Below, piece after piece: positions 1-11,145 of a DNA stretch of 64,000 bases; the first letter of the stretch is position 1, and each line of letters begins with the position of its first letter. The notes under the pieces are model-generated. The model was not told where the DNA came from and ran no database searches. It saw only the letters and a program-made list of their open reading frames with translations. Location: NCBI GenBank assembly GCA_963995505.1, contig OZ023180.1, positions 8,219,263 to 8,283,262 on the forward strand, given 5' to 3'. This DNA comes from Hypericum androsaemum. Lineage: Eukaryota > Streptophyta > Magnoliopsida > Malpighiales > Hypericaceae. The position numbers and the translations under genes were made by a program.

Positions 1-390
1 CTCCACTGAATCCAACCAATTCAAGAAAGATTCTATATCTACATCACGATAGAACTTTTCAATGTTCATCTTGAATGGTCGATCCACACGTTGAGGATAG
101 CCGAAACCTCTTTCTTCTCCTCTATAGGCGTCTCCCCTATAGGCTTCTCTTCGTGCACCTCATCCTCCATCTCCTCCTCGACCACGTCCCCCTCTATTTC
201 CACGCCCTCCTCTGATCGGTAGTGTATGCACCGAGTCGAGGTCATCGTGCTCCTCCTCGCCCTCGTCTTCCCTTGCATTGTCTCCCATGGCAGCTGGTGG
301 TTGCACTGCCAAATTTTGCAATTGACGTAGAACTTCTTGCATGGTTGTCTCCAAATCTCCCAAACGCTTGGTTGTTTCCGGATCAGTCAT
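1..390 (-). pseudogene. gag fragment of Ty3/gypsy element I, cut by window edge
   Basis: Minus-strand gag (capsid precursor) starting at the ATG complementary to 388-390 (MTDPETTKRL). The N-terminal part contains LQNLAVQPP, an acidic stretch and an RGGRGNRGGRGRGG segment. The frame hits TGA at 160-162, then continues in the same frame with REAYRGDAYRG and RPFKMNIEKF and reaches FLNWLDSVE at the window edge. The same blocks occur in the gag at 8932-9435, so this is a related element with one nonsense codon. The rest of gag and all of pol lie outside the window. Position next to a primer site and LTR (626-1056) fixes it as the 5' end of the element. Confidence 0.75.
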
Positions 391-639
391 CGTAGGCGAT
401 CGGTTAAAGGACTTGAAAAGAGAGCACAAGATGTGCGAGGCAAGGACCAGTGGGGTCACGATGCCTTGTGGACGGTTATTTAGGCTAGGAATGGTAACTC
501 GTTGTGAGTGAGGCAAGGACCAGTAGGGTCGCGATGCCTTGCGGACGGCTTGTCTAATGGGGCTAATAGGGTGCGTAGGTTCGTGATCACGCCTCAAATA
601 GAAGAGTGATCGGATCTGAAACGGAGCTCTGATACCACC
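391..639 (-). other. Leader and tRNA-iMet primer-binding site of element I
   Basis: Untranslated leader between the gag ATG and the LTR. The complement of 626-637 is TGGTATCAGAGC, the usual plant initiator-Met tRNA primer site, two bases from the LTR end. A repeated motif (aaggaccagt.gggtc.cgatgcctt) occurs at about 451-477 and 514-542. No coding signal seen. Confidence 0.75.
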
Positions 640-1056
640 TGATGTAGCGTAGCGGAATTGAATTTGTAACTCGGGTAAAATCAACCATACGTGACTTCCG
701 TCAACGTGATGGAGGGTTGTCCAAAAGGACGGCCAGCCAAGGGCGATAAAGAATAAATCAAACCAAGGGACGCACCCTAAGATAGAAAGACTAAGTCTTG
801 GTGAATCTGATGTATTTCTGAATGTGTTTATTACATAAACATTCCCCTTTTTTTATAAGGTTCAAAGGGAAACGGGATTCATTCATAAATGCACTTACAT
901 ACATGCATTCTTATTAAATCAGATCACTAATGAGAGACTTTGAAAGTCATTTATTCATTAAGTCAGCCAATGGACGAATCTAGACGCCCACTTCTCCTTA
1001 TCTTGAACTTGGACGCCTTCGATGGTAGGTGGATGTACTTGGACGTCCCTACGTCA
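640..1056 (-). mobile_element. 5' LTR of element I
   Basis: 417-bp LTR, reading 5'-TGACGTAG...CTACATCA-3' on the minus strand, so the ends form an imperfect inverted repeat. The inner end lies two bases from the primer site. On the minus strand a CCTTATAAAA sequence near 845-862 could be the TATA box. The outer end abuts satellite array 1 at 1057, so element I probably inserted into the satellite. Its other LTR and the partner target duplication are outside the window. Confidence 0.7.
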
Positions 1057-4000
1057 TCTATTCTTTCCTTTTCTTGCCTTTTCTTTCCTTTTCTTCCCTT
1101 TTCTTTGCTTTTCTTTCCTATTCTTACATTTTCTTGCCTTTTCTTACCTTTTCGTGCCTTTTCTTATATTTTCTTGCCTTTTCCTTACATTTTCATGCCT
1201 TTTCCTGCCTTTTCCTTGCTTTTTCTTGCCTTTTCTTTCCTTTCTTTTCATTTACTTGACTTTTCTTACCTTTTCTGGCATTTTCCTTCCCTTTTCTTGC
1301 CTTTTCCATGCCTTTTCTTTCCTTATCTTGCCTTTTCCTAGCCTTTTCCTTGCCTTTTATTTCTTTTTCTTGCCTTGTCATGCCTTTTCTTGCCTTTTCA
1401 TGCCTTTTTTTTGCCTTATCTTTCCTTTTCTTGCCTTTTCATGCCTTTTCCATGCCTTTTCTTGCTTTTTCTTTACTTTTCCTTTATTATCTTTTATTTT
1501 CTAGCCTTTCGTTGCCTTTTCTTACCTTTTCTTGCTTTTTCTTATCTTTTCTGGTCTTTTCATGCCATAACTTGCCTTTTCTTGTCTTTTCATGCCTTTT
1601 CTTGCCTTATCTTGCCTTATCTTGCCTTTTCTTACCTTATCTTGCCTTTTCATACTTTTTCATGCCTTTTCATTCCTTTTCTTGCCTTTTTATGCCTTTT
1701 CCTTGCATTTTCATACCTTTTCTTACCTTATCTTTCCTTTTCTTGCCTTTTTTATCTTGCCTTATCTTTCTTTTTCTTTCCTTTACATGCCTTTTCTTGC
1801 CTTATCTTGCCTTTTTTTACCTTTTCTAGCCGTTTCCTTACTTTTCCAGCCTTATCTCTCCTTTTCTTACCTTATCTTGCCTTATTTTTCCTTTTCTTTC
1901 CTTTTCATTCCTTATCTTGCTTTTTACTTACCTTTTCTTGGCTTTTCATTCCTTTTCCTTGCCTTTTCTTGCCTTTCCTTGCCTTTTCATTCCTTTTCCT
2001 TACTTTTTCTTGCTTTTTTTGGCTTATCTTTCTTTTTCTTTCCTTTTCTTGCCTTTTTCTGCCTTTTCTTGCCTTTTCTTACATTTTCTTGTCTTTTCCA
2101 TTCCTTTTCTTGCCTTGTCCTTGCCTTTTCCTGCCTTATATTGCCATTTCTTGCCTTATGTTGCCTTATCTTGCATTTTCTTACCTTTTCAAGACTTTTC
2201 TCACCTTTTTTTATATCTTTTCTTGCCTTTCTTGCCTTTTCATTCCTTTTCCTTGCTTTTCCTTGCCTTATCTTTCCATATATTTCTTTTTCTTTCCTTT
2301 TCTTGCCTTTCCTTGCCTTATCTTGCATTTTCTTACCTTTTCTTGCATTTTCTTGCCTTTTCCTTGCCTTTTTTCCTTTTCTTGGCTTTACTTGCCTTTT
2401 CTTGCCTCATCTTTCCTTTTCTTACCTTTCCTTCACTTTTCTTGTCTTATCTTGCCTTTTTTTGCCTTATCTAGCCTTCTCCTTGCCTTTTCTTTCCATT
2501 TCTAGCCTTAAATTACCCAAAATCCTTTTCTTGCATTTTCATTCCTTTTCCTTGCCTTACCTTTCCTTTCCTTGCTTTTTCCTCCCTTTTCCTTGCTTTT
2601 TCATCCCTTTTCCTTGCTTTTTCTTTCCTTTTCTTGACTTTTCCTTGCCTTTTCTTGACTTTACTTTCCTTTACTTGCCTTCTCCTTGCCTTTTCTTGTC
2701 TTTTCTTTCCTTTTCTTGACTTTTCCTGCCTTTTCTTGCATTTTCTTTCCTTTTCATGCCTTTCCTTCCCTTTTCTTGCCTAATCTTGCCTTTTCTTGCC
2801 TTTTCCTACCTTATCTTACCTTTTCTTGTCTTTTCCTTCCATTTCTTGCCTTTTCCTACCTTCTCTAATCTTTTCTTGTCTTTTCCTTCCATTTCTTGCC
2901 TTTTTATGCTTTTTCTTGCCTTTTCATTCCTTTTCTTGCCTTTTCAAGCCTTTTCCTTGCCTTTTCTTGCCTTACCTTGCATTTTCCTTGCCTTTTCTTT
3001 CATTACCTTGCCTTTTCTTGACTTTTCTTGCCTTATCTTTCCTTTTATACCCTTATCTTGCCTTATCTTTTCTTTTCTTTTCTTTCCATTTCTTTTCTTT
3101 TCCTTATCTTTTCTTGAGTTTTCTTTCATTTTCTTGCCTTTTCCTTGGCTTTTCTTGCCTTTTCTTTCCATATCATTATGTTTCTTGCTTTTTCAAGCCT
3201 TTCTTGTCTTTTCTTGCCTTTTCTTGCCTTTTCTTGCCTTTTCCTAGCCTTTTCATGCCTATTCTTTTCTTGTCTTGCCTTTTCTTGGCTTTTCCTTGCC
3301 TTTTCTTTCTTTTTCTTTCTTTTTCTTGCCTTTTCCTTTCCTTTTCTTTCCTTTTCTTGCTTTTCATGCCTTTTCCTTCCTTATCTATCCTTTTCTTGCC
3401 TTTTCTTGACTTTTCATGCCTTATCTTGCCCTTTTTTGCCTTATCTTGCCTTCTCATTCCTTATCTTGCCTTTTCTTACATTATCTTACCTTTTTCTTAC
3501 CTCTTCATGCCTTTTCTTGCCTTTTCATGCCTTTTCCTTGCATTTCCTTGCCTTTTCATTCCTTATCTTTCCTTTTCTAGCATTTTCATGGCTTTTCCTT
3601 GCCTTTTCTTTCTTTATCTTGCTTTTTCTTGCCTTTTCTTTGCCTTATCTTGACTTTTCCATGCTTTTTCTTTCCTTTTCTTGCCTTATCTTACCTTATC
3701 TTGCCTTTTCTTGCCTTTTCATTCCTTTTCCTTGCCTTTTCTTGCCTTATCTGTCCTTTTCTTTAATTTTCTTGCCTTTTCTTGCCTTTTCATTCCTTTA
3801 CCTTGCCTTTTCTTGCCTAATCTTTCCTTTTCTTTAATTTTCTTGCCTTTTCTTGCCTTTTCATTCCTTTTCCTCATTATTTCTTACCTTTTCTTTCCTT
3901 TTCTTGACTTATCTTACCTTTTCTTTCCTTTTCTTACTTTTTCCCTGCCTTATCTTTCCTTTTCTTGCCTTTTCCTAGCCTTTTCATGCATTTTCCATGC

Positions 4001-4436
4001 CTTTTCTTTCCTTATCTAGCATTTTCCTTCCTTTTCATGCCTTATCTTGCCTTTTCCTTTCCTTTTCCATCCTTTTCTTGCTTTTCATGCCTTTTTATGA
4101 CTTATCTTGCCTTTTCTGCCTTATCTTGCCCTTTTTTGCCTTATCTTGCCTTTTCATTCCTTATCTTGCATTTTCTTACCTTATCTTGCCTTTTCTTATC
4201 TTTTTTTGCCTTTTCAGGCCTTTTCATGCCTTTTCTTTCCTTATCTTAACATTTCTTGCATTTTCTTACCTTTTCCTTGCATTTTCTTTCCATATCTTGC
4301 ATTTTCTTGCCTTATCTTTCCTTATCTTGCCTTTTCTTGCCTTTTCATTCCTTTTCCTTGCCTTTTCTTGCCTTATCTTTCCTTTTCTTACCTTTTCTTT
4401 AATTTTCTTACCGTTTCTTGCCTTTTCTTGCCTTCT
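1057..4436 (+). repeat. 10-bp satellite array 1 (CCTTTTCTTG family)
   Basis: About 3.4 kb (roughly 340 units) of a degenerate 10-bp unit: CCTTTTCTTG, CCTTATCTTG, CCTTTTCTTT, CCTTTTCATG. The plus strand is almost all pyrimidine with one G per unit. Higher-order structure is visible: a ~70-bp block repeats at about 3710-3850, and a segment containing cccttttttgcc recurs at 3429 and 4129, 700 bp apart. Long stop-free frames on both strands follow from the base composition: 30 bp encode the decapeptide PFLAFSCLFL in every forward frame. The array ends exactly at the TG of the G-family LTR at 4437. Confidence 0.95.
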
Positions 4437-4494
4437 TGATGCGAATCACAAATCAATGGATCAGATTAGCATGGGGTCTAGCGGAGCTACAAAT
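4437..4494 (+). mobile_element. G-family LTR, first part (interrupted by element F)
   Basis: First 58 bp of an LTR starting TGATGCGAATCAC. It continues at 10106-10341 and 39485-40015 once insertions F and H are set aside, giving about 825 bp. The frame reads DANHKSMDQ...GATN and continues at 10106 into the LTR-encoded tail typical of the related families. CAAAT at 4490-4494 is the target duplication of element F. Confidence 0.8.
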
Positions 4495-4985
4495 TAGCGT
4501 AGCACAACGAAGCGTAAGAGAAATCTCGGAGGTGGAAAACGTGAAAATGAAGGAATACGATAGCTTTGCAACTTCCGAAGCTAAGCTAAAGGTTGCTGAA
4601 ATAATTCCAGCGGTCAACTAGGACAATTCTATAAGGAAACACGGAAAACACTCCGCAATAATGTGTTCTTCAAGAGTTTTTGGATTCAAATTCAGCTGCT
4701 CATTATTCATTCAATTCGGACTTATAAGGAGGCGGGTTTACAGCCTACAATTATGCGGAAATAAAGGCTAAGCTCCTCCACTCCCTCTGGCCGTTTTCTC
4801 CACTTTAACCTCCCTACTTAATGACAATTATCTGCCTTATTACATTAAAGACATAGTCCCATCAGCTGACCCAAATTAAAACGAAATTAAAACACACAAC
4901 ATTAATAGCGAACAACGCCATGCACTCGTCAACTTGATCAGGTCATGCACACGTCCAATGCACTTGCATTCGGCGTCCTACGCCA
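4495..4985 (-). mobile_element. 3' LTR of element F
   Basis: 491 bp; in element sense it begins TGGCGTAGG and ends CTACGCTA. The outer flank is CAAAT. A CTTATAAG box (complement of about 4719-4726) may be the promoter core. Paired with 9610-10100. Confidence 0.92.
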
Positions 4986-5003
4986 TCCTCCCCTTCTTGA
5001 AAA
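4986..5003 (-). promoter_or_regulatory. Polypurine tract of element F
   Basis: The minus strand reads AAGAAGGGGAGGA directly against the 3' LTR, the position of the plus-strand primer in gypsy elements. Confidence 0.8.
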
Positions 5004-5008
5004 CGATG

Positions 5009-6592
5009 CTAGACTCGAGCCAGCTTACTAGGCATAGGAAGAGGATCAAAATATGGAGTTAAATCAACGACATTGAAGGTTTTGGATACCCCAAACTCCT
5101 CCGGAAGGTCAATTACATAGGCATTATCATTCACTCGCCTCAAGACCTTGTAAGGGCCGAACTTCCTCGCCTGGAGTTTGCCGCCCATGCTGGATGGCAT
5201 GCGTTCCTTTCTGAAATGCACCATTACTTGTTCTCCGGGCAGGAACAATTGCTCTTTCCGTTTTGCATCAACTCTCTCCTTCTCTTTAGCATAGGTCGCT
5301 TCCAATCTCTTCTTCATGGCATCCAGGACAGATTGCACGTGCTCCGCATATGTGATGGCAGCAGGATTAGCTCGCGTAGGCCTAGGCACGGTTGAGACAT
5401 CCACAAGGTGATTCGGAACCTTTGTATAGACCAAGGAAAAAGGAGACTTCCCTGTTGATCTGTGAACCGCGCCATTATAAGCAAATTCCGCGATAGGTAG
5501 AGCTAAATCCCATTGCCTCTGCCTTTCGTGACACAAACTCCGCAAGAGGTTGCCAAGGGTGCGGTTGGTTGCCTCGGTCTGGCCATCCATTTGTGGGTGT
5601 GCGGCTGTACTGAACTGAAGAGTGGCATCAAACATCCTCCATAGTGTTTTCCAGAAGCTGGCGAGAAACTTGTTGTCTCGGTCTGAGGTGATTGACTTCG
5701 GCACCCCGTGCAAGCGAACTACTTCCTTGAAAAAGTGTTTGGCCACTGCGTGCGCATCGTTGGTCTTTTTGCACGCAATGAAGTGCGCCATCTTTGATAA
5801 CCTGTCAACCACAACAAAAATTGAGTCTGTTCCTCGCGGTGTGCGCGGCAAACCAAGCACGAAGTCCATGCTCAAGTCTTCCCAAATTGCTTCAGGAATT
5901 GGTAGAGGTGTATAAAGGCCAGTATTGTGCACTGTTCCTTTCGTTTCTTGGCACACTCGGCAATGCTTTACGAACTTAGCAATTCCTTTTGCCATCTTCG
6001 GCCAGTAGAACCGTTCTTGCAACGATGCGAGGGTCTTATCTCGACCAAAATGGGCAGAGAGAGCTCCTCCATGCATCTCCCACATCAACTGATCACGTAG
6101 AGAAGTGCTAGGAATACACAATTGGTTACCTTTCATTAAGTAACCATCCTGCAAGAAAAAGTCTTCGAACCCTCTTCCATCTTTGCACTTCATCCATATC
6201 TCTCCAAAGTCATCATCTTGCTCATAAAGTTCTCGCAAACATTTAAAAGCCGTGATCGTGCCTCTCAATTCAGTAAGCAAAAGAGACCTTCTACTCAATG
6301 CATCCGCAACTACATTCTGAGCTCCACTCTTATGCATTATTTTGAAAGGAAACTTTTGTAGATACGTACACCACCGTGCATGCATAGGATTAACTATCTT
6401 GGACTGATCATGCAAGAACTTCAATGCCCTATGGTCAGAATAAAGCACGAATTCCTTACCAACCAAGTAGTGCTCCCACGTCTTAAGAGCTCGGAAAATA
6501 GCATAGAACTCCTTCTCGTAGGTTGTCCATTTCTGCCTTGGCTCACTTAGTTTCTCGCTGAAATACGCAAGGGGCCTCTTCTCTTGGGACAA
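5009..6592 (-). pseudogene. Element F pol, C-terminal part: RNase H and integrase
   Basis: 527 codons downstream of a frameshift. RNase [29 protein letters not shown] and ADALSRRS. Integrase: H2C2 zinc region (HFGRDKT...CRVCQ) near 5935-6055, then the DDE core with MDFVLGLP (first Asp), ITSDRDNKF (second Asp) and [11 protein letters not shown] (Glu). The C-terminal [19 protein letters not shown] domain ends 23 bp before the LTR. All three catalytic acids are present. It is separated from the upstream frame by an apparent 1-bp loss near 6600, inside the RNase H motif DASG-(I/L)-GIGAVL. Confidence 0.88.
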
Positions 6593-6600
6593 GACAGCTC

Positions 6601-8880
6601 CTATTCGAGTCCTGATGCATCCACTTCCACTTCAAATAATTTTGCAAAGTCCGGGAGTGCTAGAACAGGTGCGTTGCTCAGCTTCTCTTTCAACCGTAAG
6701 AATGCTTGCTCAGCTTCTTCTCCCCACACAAAGGAAATATTCTTCTTGAGTAGGGACGTAAGTGGGGATGCAATCATACTGAAGTCCCTTATGAACCTTC
6801 GGTAAAAGGTGGCCAATCCAAGGAAACTTCTTGTCTGGCTCACGTTCGTGGGTGCGGGCCAGGAACTGATTGCATCAACCTTGGATTGATCGACGTGAAT
6901 TCCTTCCTTGCCGACAATGAACCCCAAAAACAACAACCTCTCCTTCCAGAAACTACATTTCTTCAAGTTCATGTACAACTTATTGCTTTGGAGAGCTGCG
7001 AACACTTCTTTCAAATGCACGATGTGATCTTCCTCGGTCTTGCTATACACGAGGATGTCATCGAAGTACACCACAACGTACTTGTCAAGAAAAGGCTTCA
7101 TGACTTGGTGCATCAATCTCATGAATGTGCTCGGCGCGTTGGTCAGACCAAATGGCATCACGAGCCATTTATACAAGCCATCCCTCGTCTTGAAGGCAGT
7201 CTTCCACTCGTCCCCGGGTCGAATTCTGATCTGGTGGTACCCGCTTCGTTGATCAATCTTGGTGAAAATAGTGGCTCCACTCAGATTGTCTAACATGTCA
7301 TTGAGCCGCGGAATTGGGAATCGATACCCGATAGTAATCTTGTTGATTGCACGGCTGTCTATACACATCCTCCACGTTCCATCCTTCTTAGGCACGAGAA
7401 GGGCTGGAACTCCACAGGGACTCAAGCTCTCCTGTACGTAGCCTCTATTTAGGAGATCTTGAACCTGCTCTCTTAGAATCTGATTCTCCTTAGGACTCAT
7501 CCTGTAGTGTGGTAAATTAGGAAGAGTGGCTCCCGGAATTAGACCAATCTGGTGTTGTATGTCTCTCAATGGAGGTAACCCCTCGGGCAGGTCGTCTTTC
7601 ACCACATCCGGGAATAATTCAAACAGCTTCAACACTTGATCAGGCAAGGGCTTATCCTCCTCTACCTCGCGGAGTGTCGCATGCTTCATCACAAAAAGAT
7701 GACACCACTCAGAGGCATTCATAGCATCCACGACCTCCTTAGAGAAAGAAACCATCGTAACCAACTGTATGGCATTGTTTGATTGCGCTTTCCCTTGCTT
7801 CGGCTTCTTAGGGAGTAGAGTGAACTGCTTACTTCCCTTTTGTACCTCGTACGTGTTCTCCTTGCCTTTAAGCACTGCTTGATTATCAAATTCCCACGGT
7901 CTGCCCAACAGAATGTGGCAAGCATCTATCTCAAGTACGTCACAATTCACTACGTCTTGAAACTTGCCTATCTTGATCGGGATAGTGCACTTGGTGCTTA
8001 CTTTGATTCCTCCTCCGGAGCGAACCCAACCAATGGAATAGGGTGCAGGGTGCGGTGTAACTTGCAATCCAAGCTTCTCCACGATCTGCTTGCTAATAAA
8101 GTTTTCTTGACTCCCTCCATCAATAATCACTTCACACACTTGATCACCAACGTGGCATCGCGTGCGAAATAAGTTGTGCCTTTGAGAGTCGTCTTTCTTA
8201 TTCGTGGTCAATGCAAGCTTTCGCAAGACACCACAATACTCAACATCATCTTCTCCAGATGCATCCGGGTCCTCTTCAACACTTTCATCAACTGGGGCAC
8301 ATAAATAAGATCCGGATGGCTCCTCATCCTCGTCTACTCGATCACAAAGTTGAGCAAATTTCCGCCTCGGACAATCACTTGACTTGTGTCCTAAGGCATT
8401 GCACTTGAAACACCTGATACCCGCATTCACCTCCGGCTCCTTTCCTTTCCGCTGTGGAGATGGAGTTTCAATTGGAGCTCGTTGCCTCGGAGCTTGCCTC
8501 TCCTCCGAAGTTCTCACAACTCCTTTGTCACTTGTCCCCTTAATTGGATTCGAGGACTGACCAGGGTTAAAATAACGACTAGGAGTCGATTTCTTCTTCT
8601 TGAGAGTAGCCCCAATCTTCCTTGCCTTGTGACAAGCATCCTGGAAGTACAAGAACGTGTCGAACTCCATCTTGCTTTTGACCTCATAATTCAGACCATC
8701 AACAAACCTAGCAATCAGCTGGTCCTCATTCTCTTCTACATCATTCCTCGAGGCTAGACGCATAAATTCTGCAATATACTCATCGACGGTGCGGTTACCT
8801 TGATTGCACGACAAGAATTGTAGGTAGAGGGTCTGATGGTGATCCACGAGTAAGAACCTAGCTCTCAAGGCTTGCTCCAT
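6601..8880 (-). pseudogene. Element F gag C-terminus, protease and reverse transcriptase
   Basis: 759 codons. Gag C-terminal half, then a zinc knuckle CFKCNALGHKSSDCP (about 8360-8410), an aspartic protease site IIDGGSQENF (about 8095-8130) with D-G-G instead of the usual D-S/T-G, RT with [15 protein letters not shown] and YFDDILVYS (about 7035-7080), and the start of RNase H (VDASG). The frame is lost at 6601-6603. Upstream the same frame continues through a TAG into 8932-9435, so this is the middle of one polyprotein. Confidence 0.9.
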
Positions 8881-8931
8881 CGTGGGCCAATCCCGGATTG
8901 GAGGCTCTCCTCTTCTCCTCCGAGAGTCTTG

Positions 8932-9435
8932 CTATTTCCTCCACCATACAGCTGCACCCGACTCCAATTTGAAAGCGACATAATTCACCTTCTGTTCCTC
9001 CGTCAATTCCATACAATCAAAGTATTTTTCAACCGAATCCAGCCAGTTCAGAAACGTCTCAACATCTACATCACCGAAGAACTTCTCAATGTTCATCTTA
9101 AAAGGGCGATCCACCCTTCTATACTCTCCTCCTCGCTCATAATCCTCCCTATAGGCTTCTCTTCTAGGAGCGCGTCCTAGATCACCACGTCCACCACCTC
9201 CTCTACCTCGTCCTCTCAACCCTCTCCCTCCCCTTCTCACATAAAGGGTAGCATCAGAATCTACATCCTCCTCTTCCTCTCTTTGATCATTACGTACCTC
9301 AGCTGGAGGGGGTTGCCCTACGGGTGGTTGCACCGCAAGGTTGTCCAGGCGTGTAAGGATTGCCTGAATTGCCGCCTCCATTTGGGTGAATCTCTGATTC
9401 ATATCAGGTCTTGGGGGGTCATTAGGATCGGCCAT
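8932..9435 (-). pseudogene. Element F gag N-terminus
   Basis: 167 codons from the ATG complementary to 9433-9435 (MADPNDPPRPDMNQRF). It contains LDNLAVQPPVG, an acidic segment, an R/G-rich stretch and the capsid block KMNIEKFFGDVDVETFLNWL ending AAVWWRK. It stops at TAG (complement of 8932-8934); the next codons in frame (QDSRRRR) lead directly into the 8880-6601 frame. So only a nonsense mutation separates it from the rest of gag-pol. Confidence 0.87.
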
Positions 9436-9595
9436 AGTGCATCGGCTTTTGGTGGTGCTTGGTGGTTAGGAATGAGACTTGGATCAGGAGATCACGAAGT
9501 CTTGTGGATCGGCTCGTAGATGGGGTCTCTCGCAACTCACCAGGTGATAACGTGCACTCAATCTCAACGTAGAAGCTGAGATGGATCTCACTCTT

Positions 9596-9607
9596 GCTCT
9601 GATACCA
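9596..9607 (-). promoter_or_regulatory. Primer-binding site of element F
   Basis: The complement reads TGGTATCAGAGC, matching the plant initiator-Met tRNA 3' end, two bases inside the 5' LTR. Confidence 0.85.
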
Positions 9608-9609
9608 CT

Positions 9610-10100
9610 TAGCGTAGCACAACGAAGCGTAAGAGAAATCTCGGAGGTGGAAAACGTGAAAATGGAGGAATACGATAGCTTTGCAACTTCCGAAGCTAAG
9701 CTAAAGGTTGCTGAAATAATTCCAGCGGTCAACTAGGACAATTCTATAAGGAAACACGGAAAACACTCCGCAATAATGTGTTCTTCAAGAGTTTTTGGAT
9801 TCAAATTCAGCTGCTCATTATTCATTCAATTCGGACTTATAAGGAGGCGGGTTTACAGCCTACAATTATGCGGAAATAAAGGCTAAGCTCCTCCACTCCC
9901 TCTGGCCGTTTTCTCCACTTTAACCTCCCTACTTAATGACAATTATCTGCCTTATTACATTAAAGACATAGTCCCATCAGCTGACCCAAATTAAAACAAA
10001 ATTAAAACACACAACATTAATAGCGAACAACGCCATGCACTCGTCAACTTGATCAGGTCATGCACACGTCCAATGCACTTGCATTCGGCGTCCTACGCCA
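9610..10100 (-). mobile_element. 5' LTR of element F
   Basis: 491 bp, nearly identical to 4495-4985, next to the primer site on its inner side and to CAAAT (10101-10105) on its outer side. Confidence 0.92.
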
Positions 10101-10105
10101 CAAAT

Positions 10106-10341
10106 GATGTTGGTCAAGTGCCAATTGGACCTGTTACAAGAGCACGTGAAAAGCGCTTCAAGTCACAACTTAATGGGCTGATTTCCAAGCTTACATCGGA
10201 GAGTTGGGTCCAGCAAATTTATTAAAGTCCATGGACCAAGAGCCACGAAATTCAGCTGAGTTTATACCTTAATACAAGTTCTAGAAAGTCCATTCAGCAG
10301 CCAAGATCCACAAGAGTGATTCTCTCTGATTTGGGAATTCT
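10106..10341 (+). mobile_element. G-family LTR, middle part with encoded tail
   Basis: Continuation of the G LTR after element F. The frame from 10106 reads [16 protein letters not shown] and then NGLISKL and stops at TAA 10223-10225: a diverged version of the tail encoded at the start of the D, H, C and A LTRs. ATTCT at 10337-10341 is the target duplication of the H insertion. The LTR resumes at 39485. Confidence 0.78.
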
Positions 10342-11145
10342 TGATGTGAGCACACCTACGAACACACCTACGAACACACCTACATTCAAGCCACAAGACT
10401 CACGGCAAGTGCACGTACCAATTGGACAGGTGACACGAGCAAGAGCCAAAAAGTTTCAGGCCGAATTTAATGGATTAATGCAAGAAGTCTGGGCTCAAGA
10501 TGGTGCGTACAAGTGCAAGGACGTGCATGAGGCCCATGCAAAGCCCATGCACGTGATAGAGGCTATTTTGGAAGCTTGACATGCACATAAGCTTCTAGAT
10601 GCATGCGCACATGGAGAATCAAGAAGAATCAGCCTATTTAGTCCGTGCATCTACTTGTTTTGGACATGCAGCTATTAGTTATTCTATTAGATATTATTTG
10701 CTTATATTATTCCTTATTTAGTTGAATAAATTCGGCCAGAATCTCCTTAGATTAGGAAAGAGAGTTTTGGCCAGCCTTTGAACTCTTTTTAAGGAGTTAG
10801 CTTGTTTAGGAATACTTTGGTACTTTGGAGCCTATATAAGGAGGTCTCCTAGCAATAAAAACGTACACAACTTTTGAGATTGATAATTTTGTGAGTTAGA
10901 TACTCCTTGCGTGTTCTTGCTAATTGCTGGATTGCTTAGCTTGAGCGAATCTTTCACTTATCAAACGATTCCTCCATCATCGTTTGTGGCGTGATTCGAC
11001 TTGGACCAAAGGTTCACGAAATTCCATTGCTCGGGTTGCGGTTCTTCCAAACCAAGGTTCTTGCAAGGCTCGAGTTCGTGGGTTGCGGTCTGTTCCATCC
11101 AAAGTAGCACGGTCCATTGTGAATCTCCTGCCGAGGTTCATATTA
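10342..11145 (+). mobile_element. 5' LTR of element H
   Basis: 804 bp. It contains a TATA-like CCTATATAAGG (about 10831) followed within about 30 bp by AATAAA (AGCAATAAAAACG), the compact promoter and poly(A) arrangement shared with the C and D LTRs. The first ~240 bp form an open frame (DVSTPTNTPTN..., [29 protein letters not shown]) ending at 10579, the LTR-encoded gag-pol tail. The 3' partner is 14 bp shorter within the ACACCTACGA repeats. Confidence 0.9.

Larger units (their letters stand above)
4495..10100 (-). mobile_element. Full-length Ty3/gypsy element F
   Basis: 5606-bp element on the minus strand with two 491-bp LTRs (4495-4985 and 9610-10100) that differ at only a few positions. 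It has a tRNA-iMet primer site (complement of 9596-9607), a polypurine tract (complement of 4986-5003) and a 5-bp target duplication CAAAT at 4490-4494 and 10101-10105. It carries gag, protease, RT, RNase H and integrase in chromovirus order, with no chromodomain or LTR-encoded tail seen. Size and short LTRs resemble Reina-type chromoviruses; that assignment is inference. The coding region has one nonsense codon and one frameshift. Confidence 0.93.

Noticed and set aside
626..637. tRNA gene at TGGTATCAGAGC sites
   Set aside because: Only a 12-bp complement of the tRNA 3' end is present, always beside an LTR; these are primer-binding sites.
1057..4436. Tandem array as a CRISPR array
   Set aside because: No constant repeat with unique spacers; contiguous degenerate 10-mers in a plant genome.
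940..4497. Many long plus-strand frames (up to 376 codons) in the arrays
   Set aside because: A 10-bp unit without A/G-rich triplets cannot form stop codons; all three frames give the same decapeptide. No start context, codon signature or homology.
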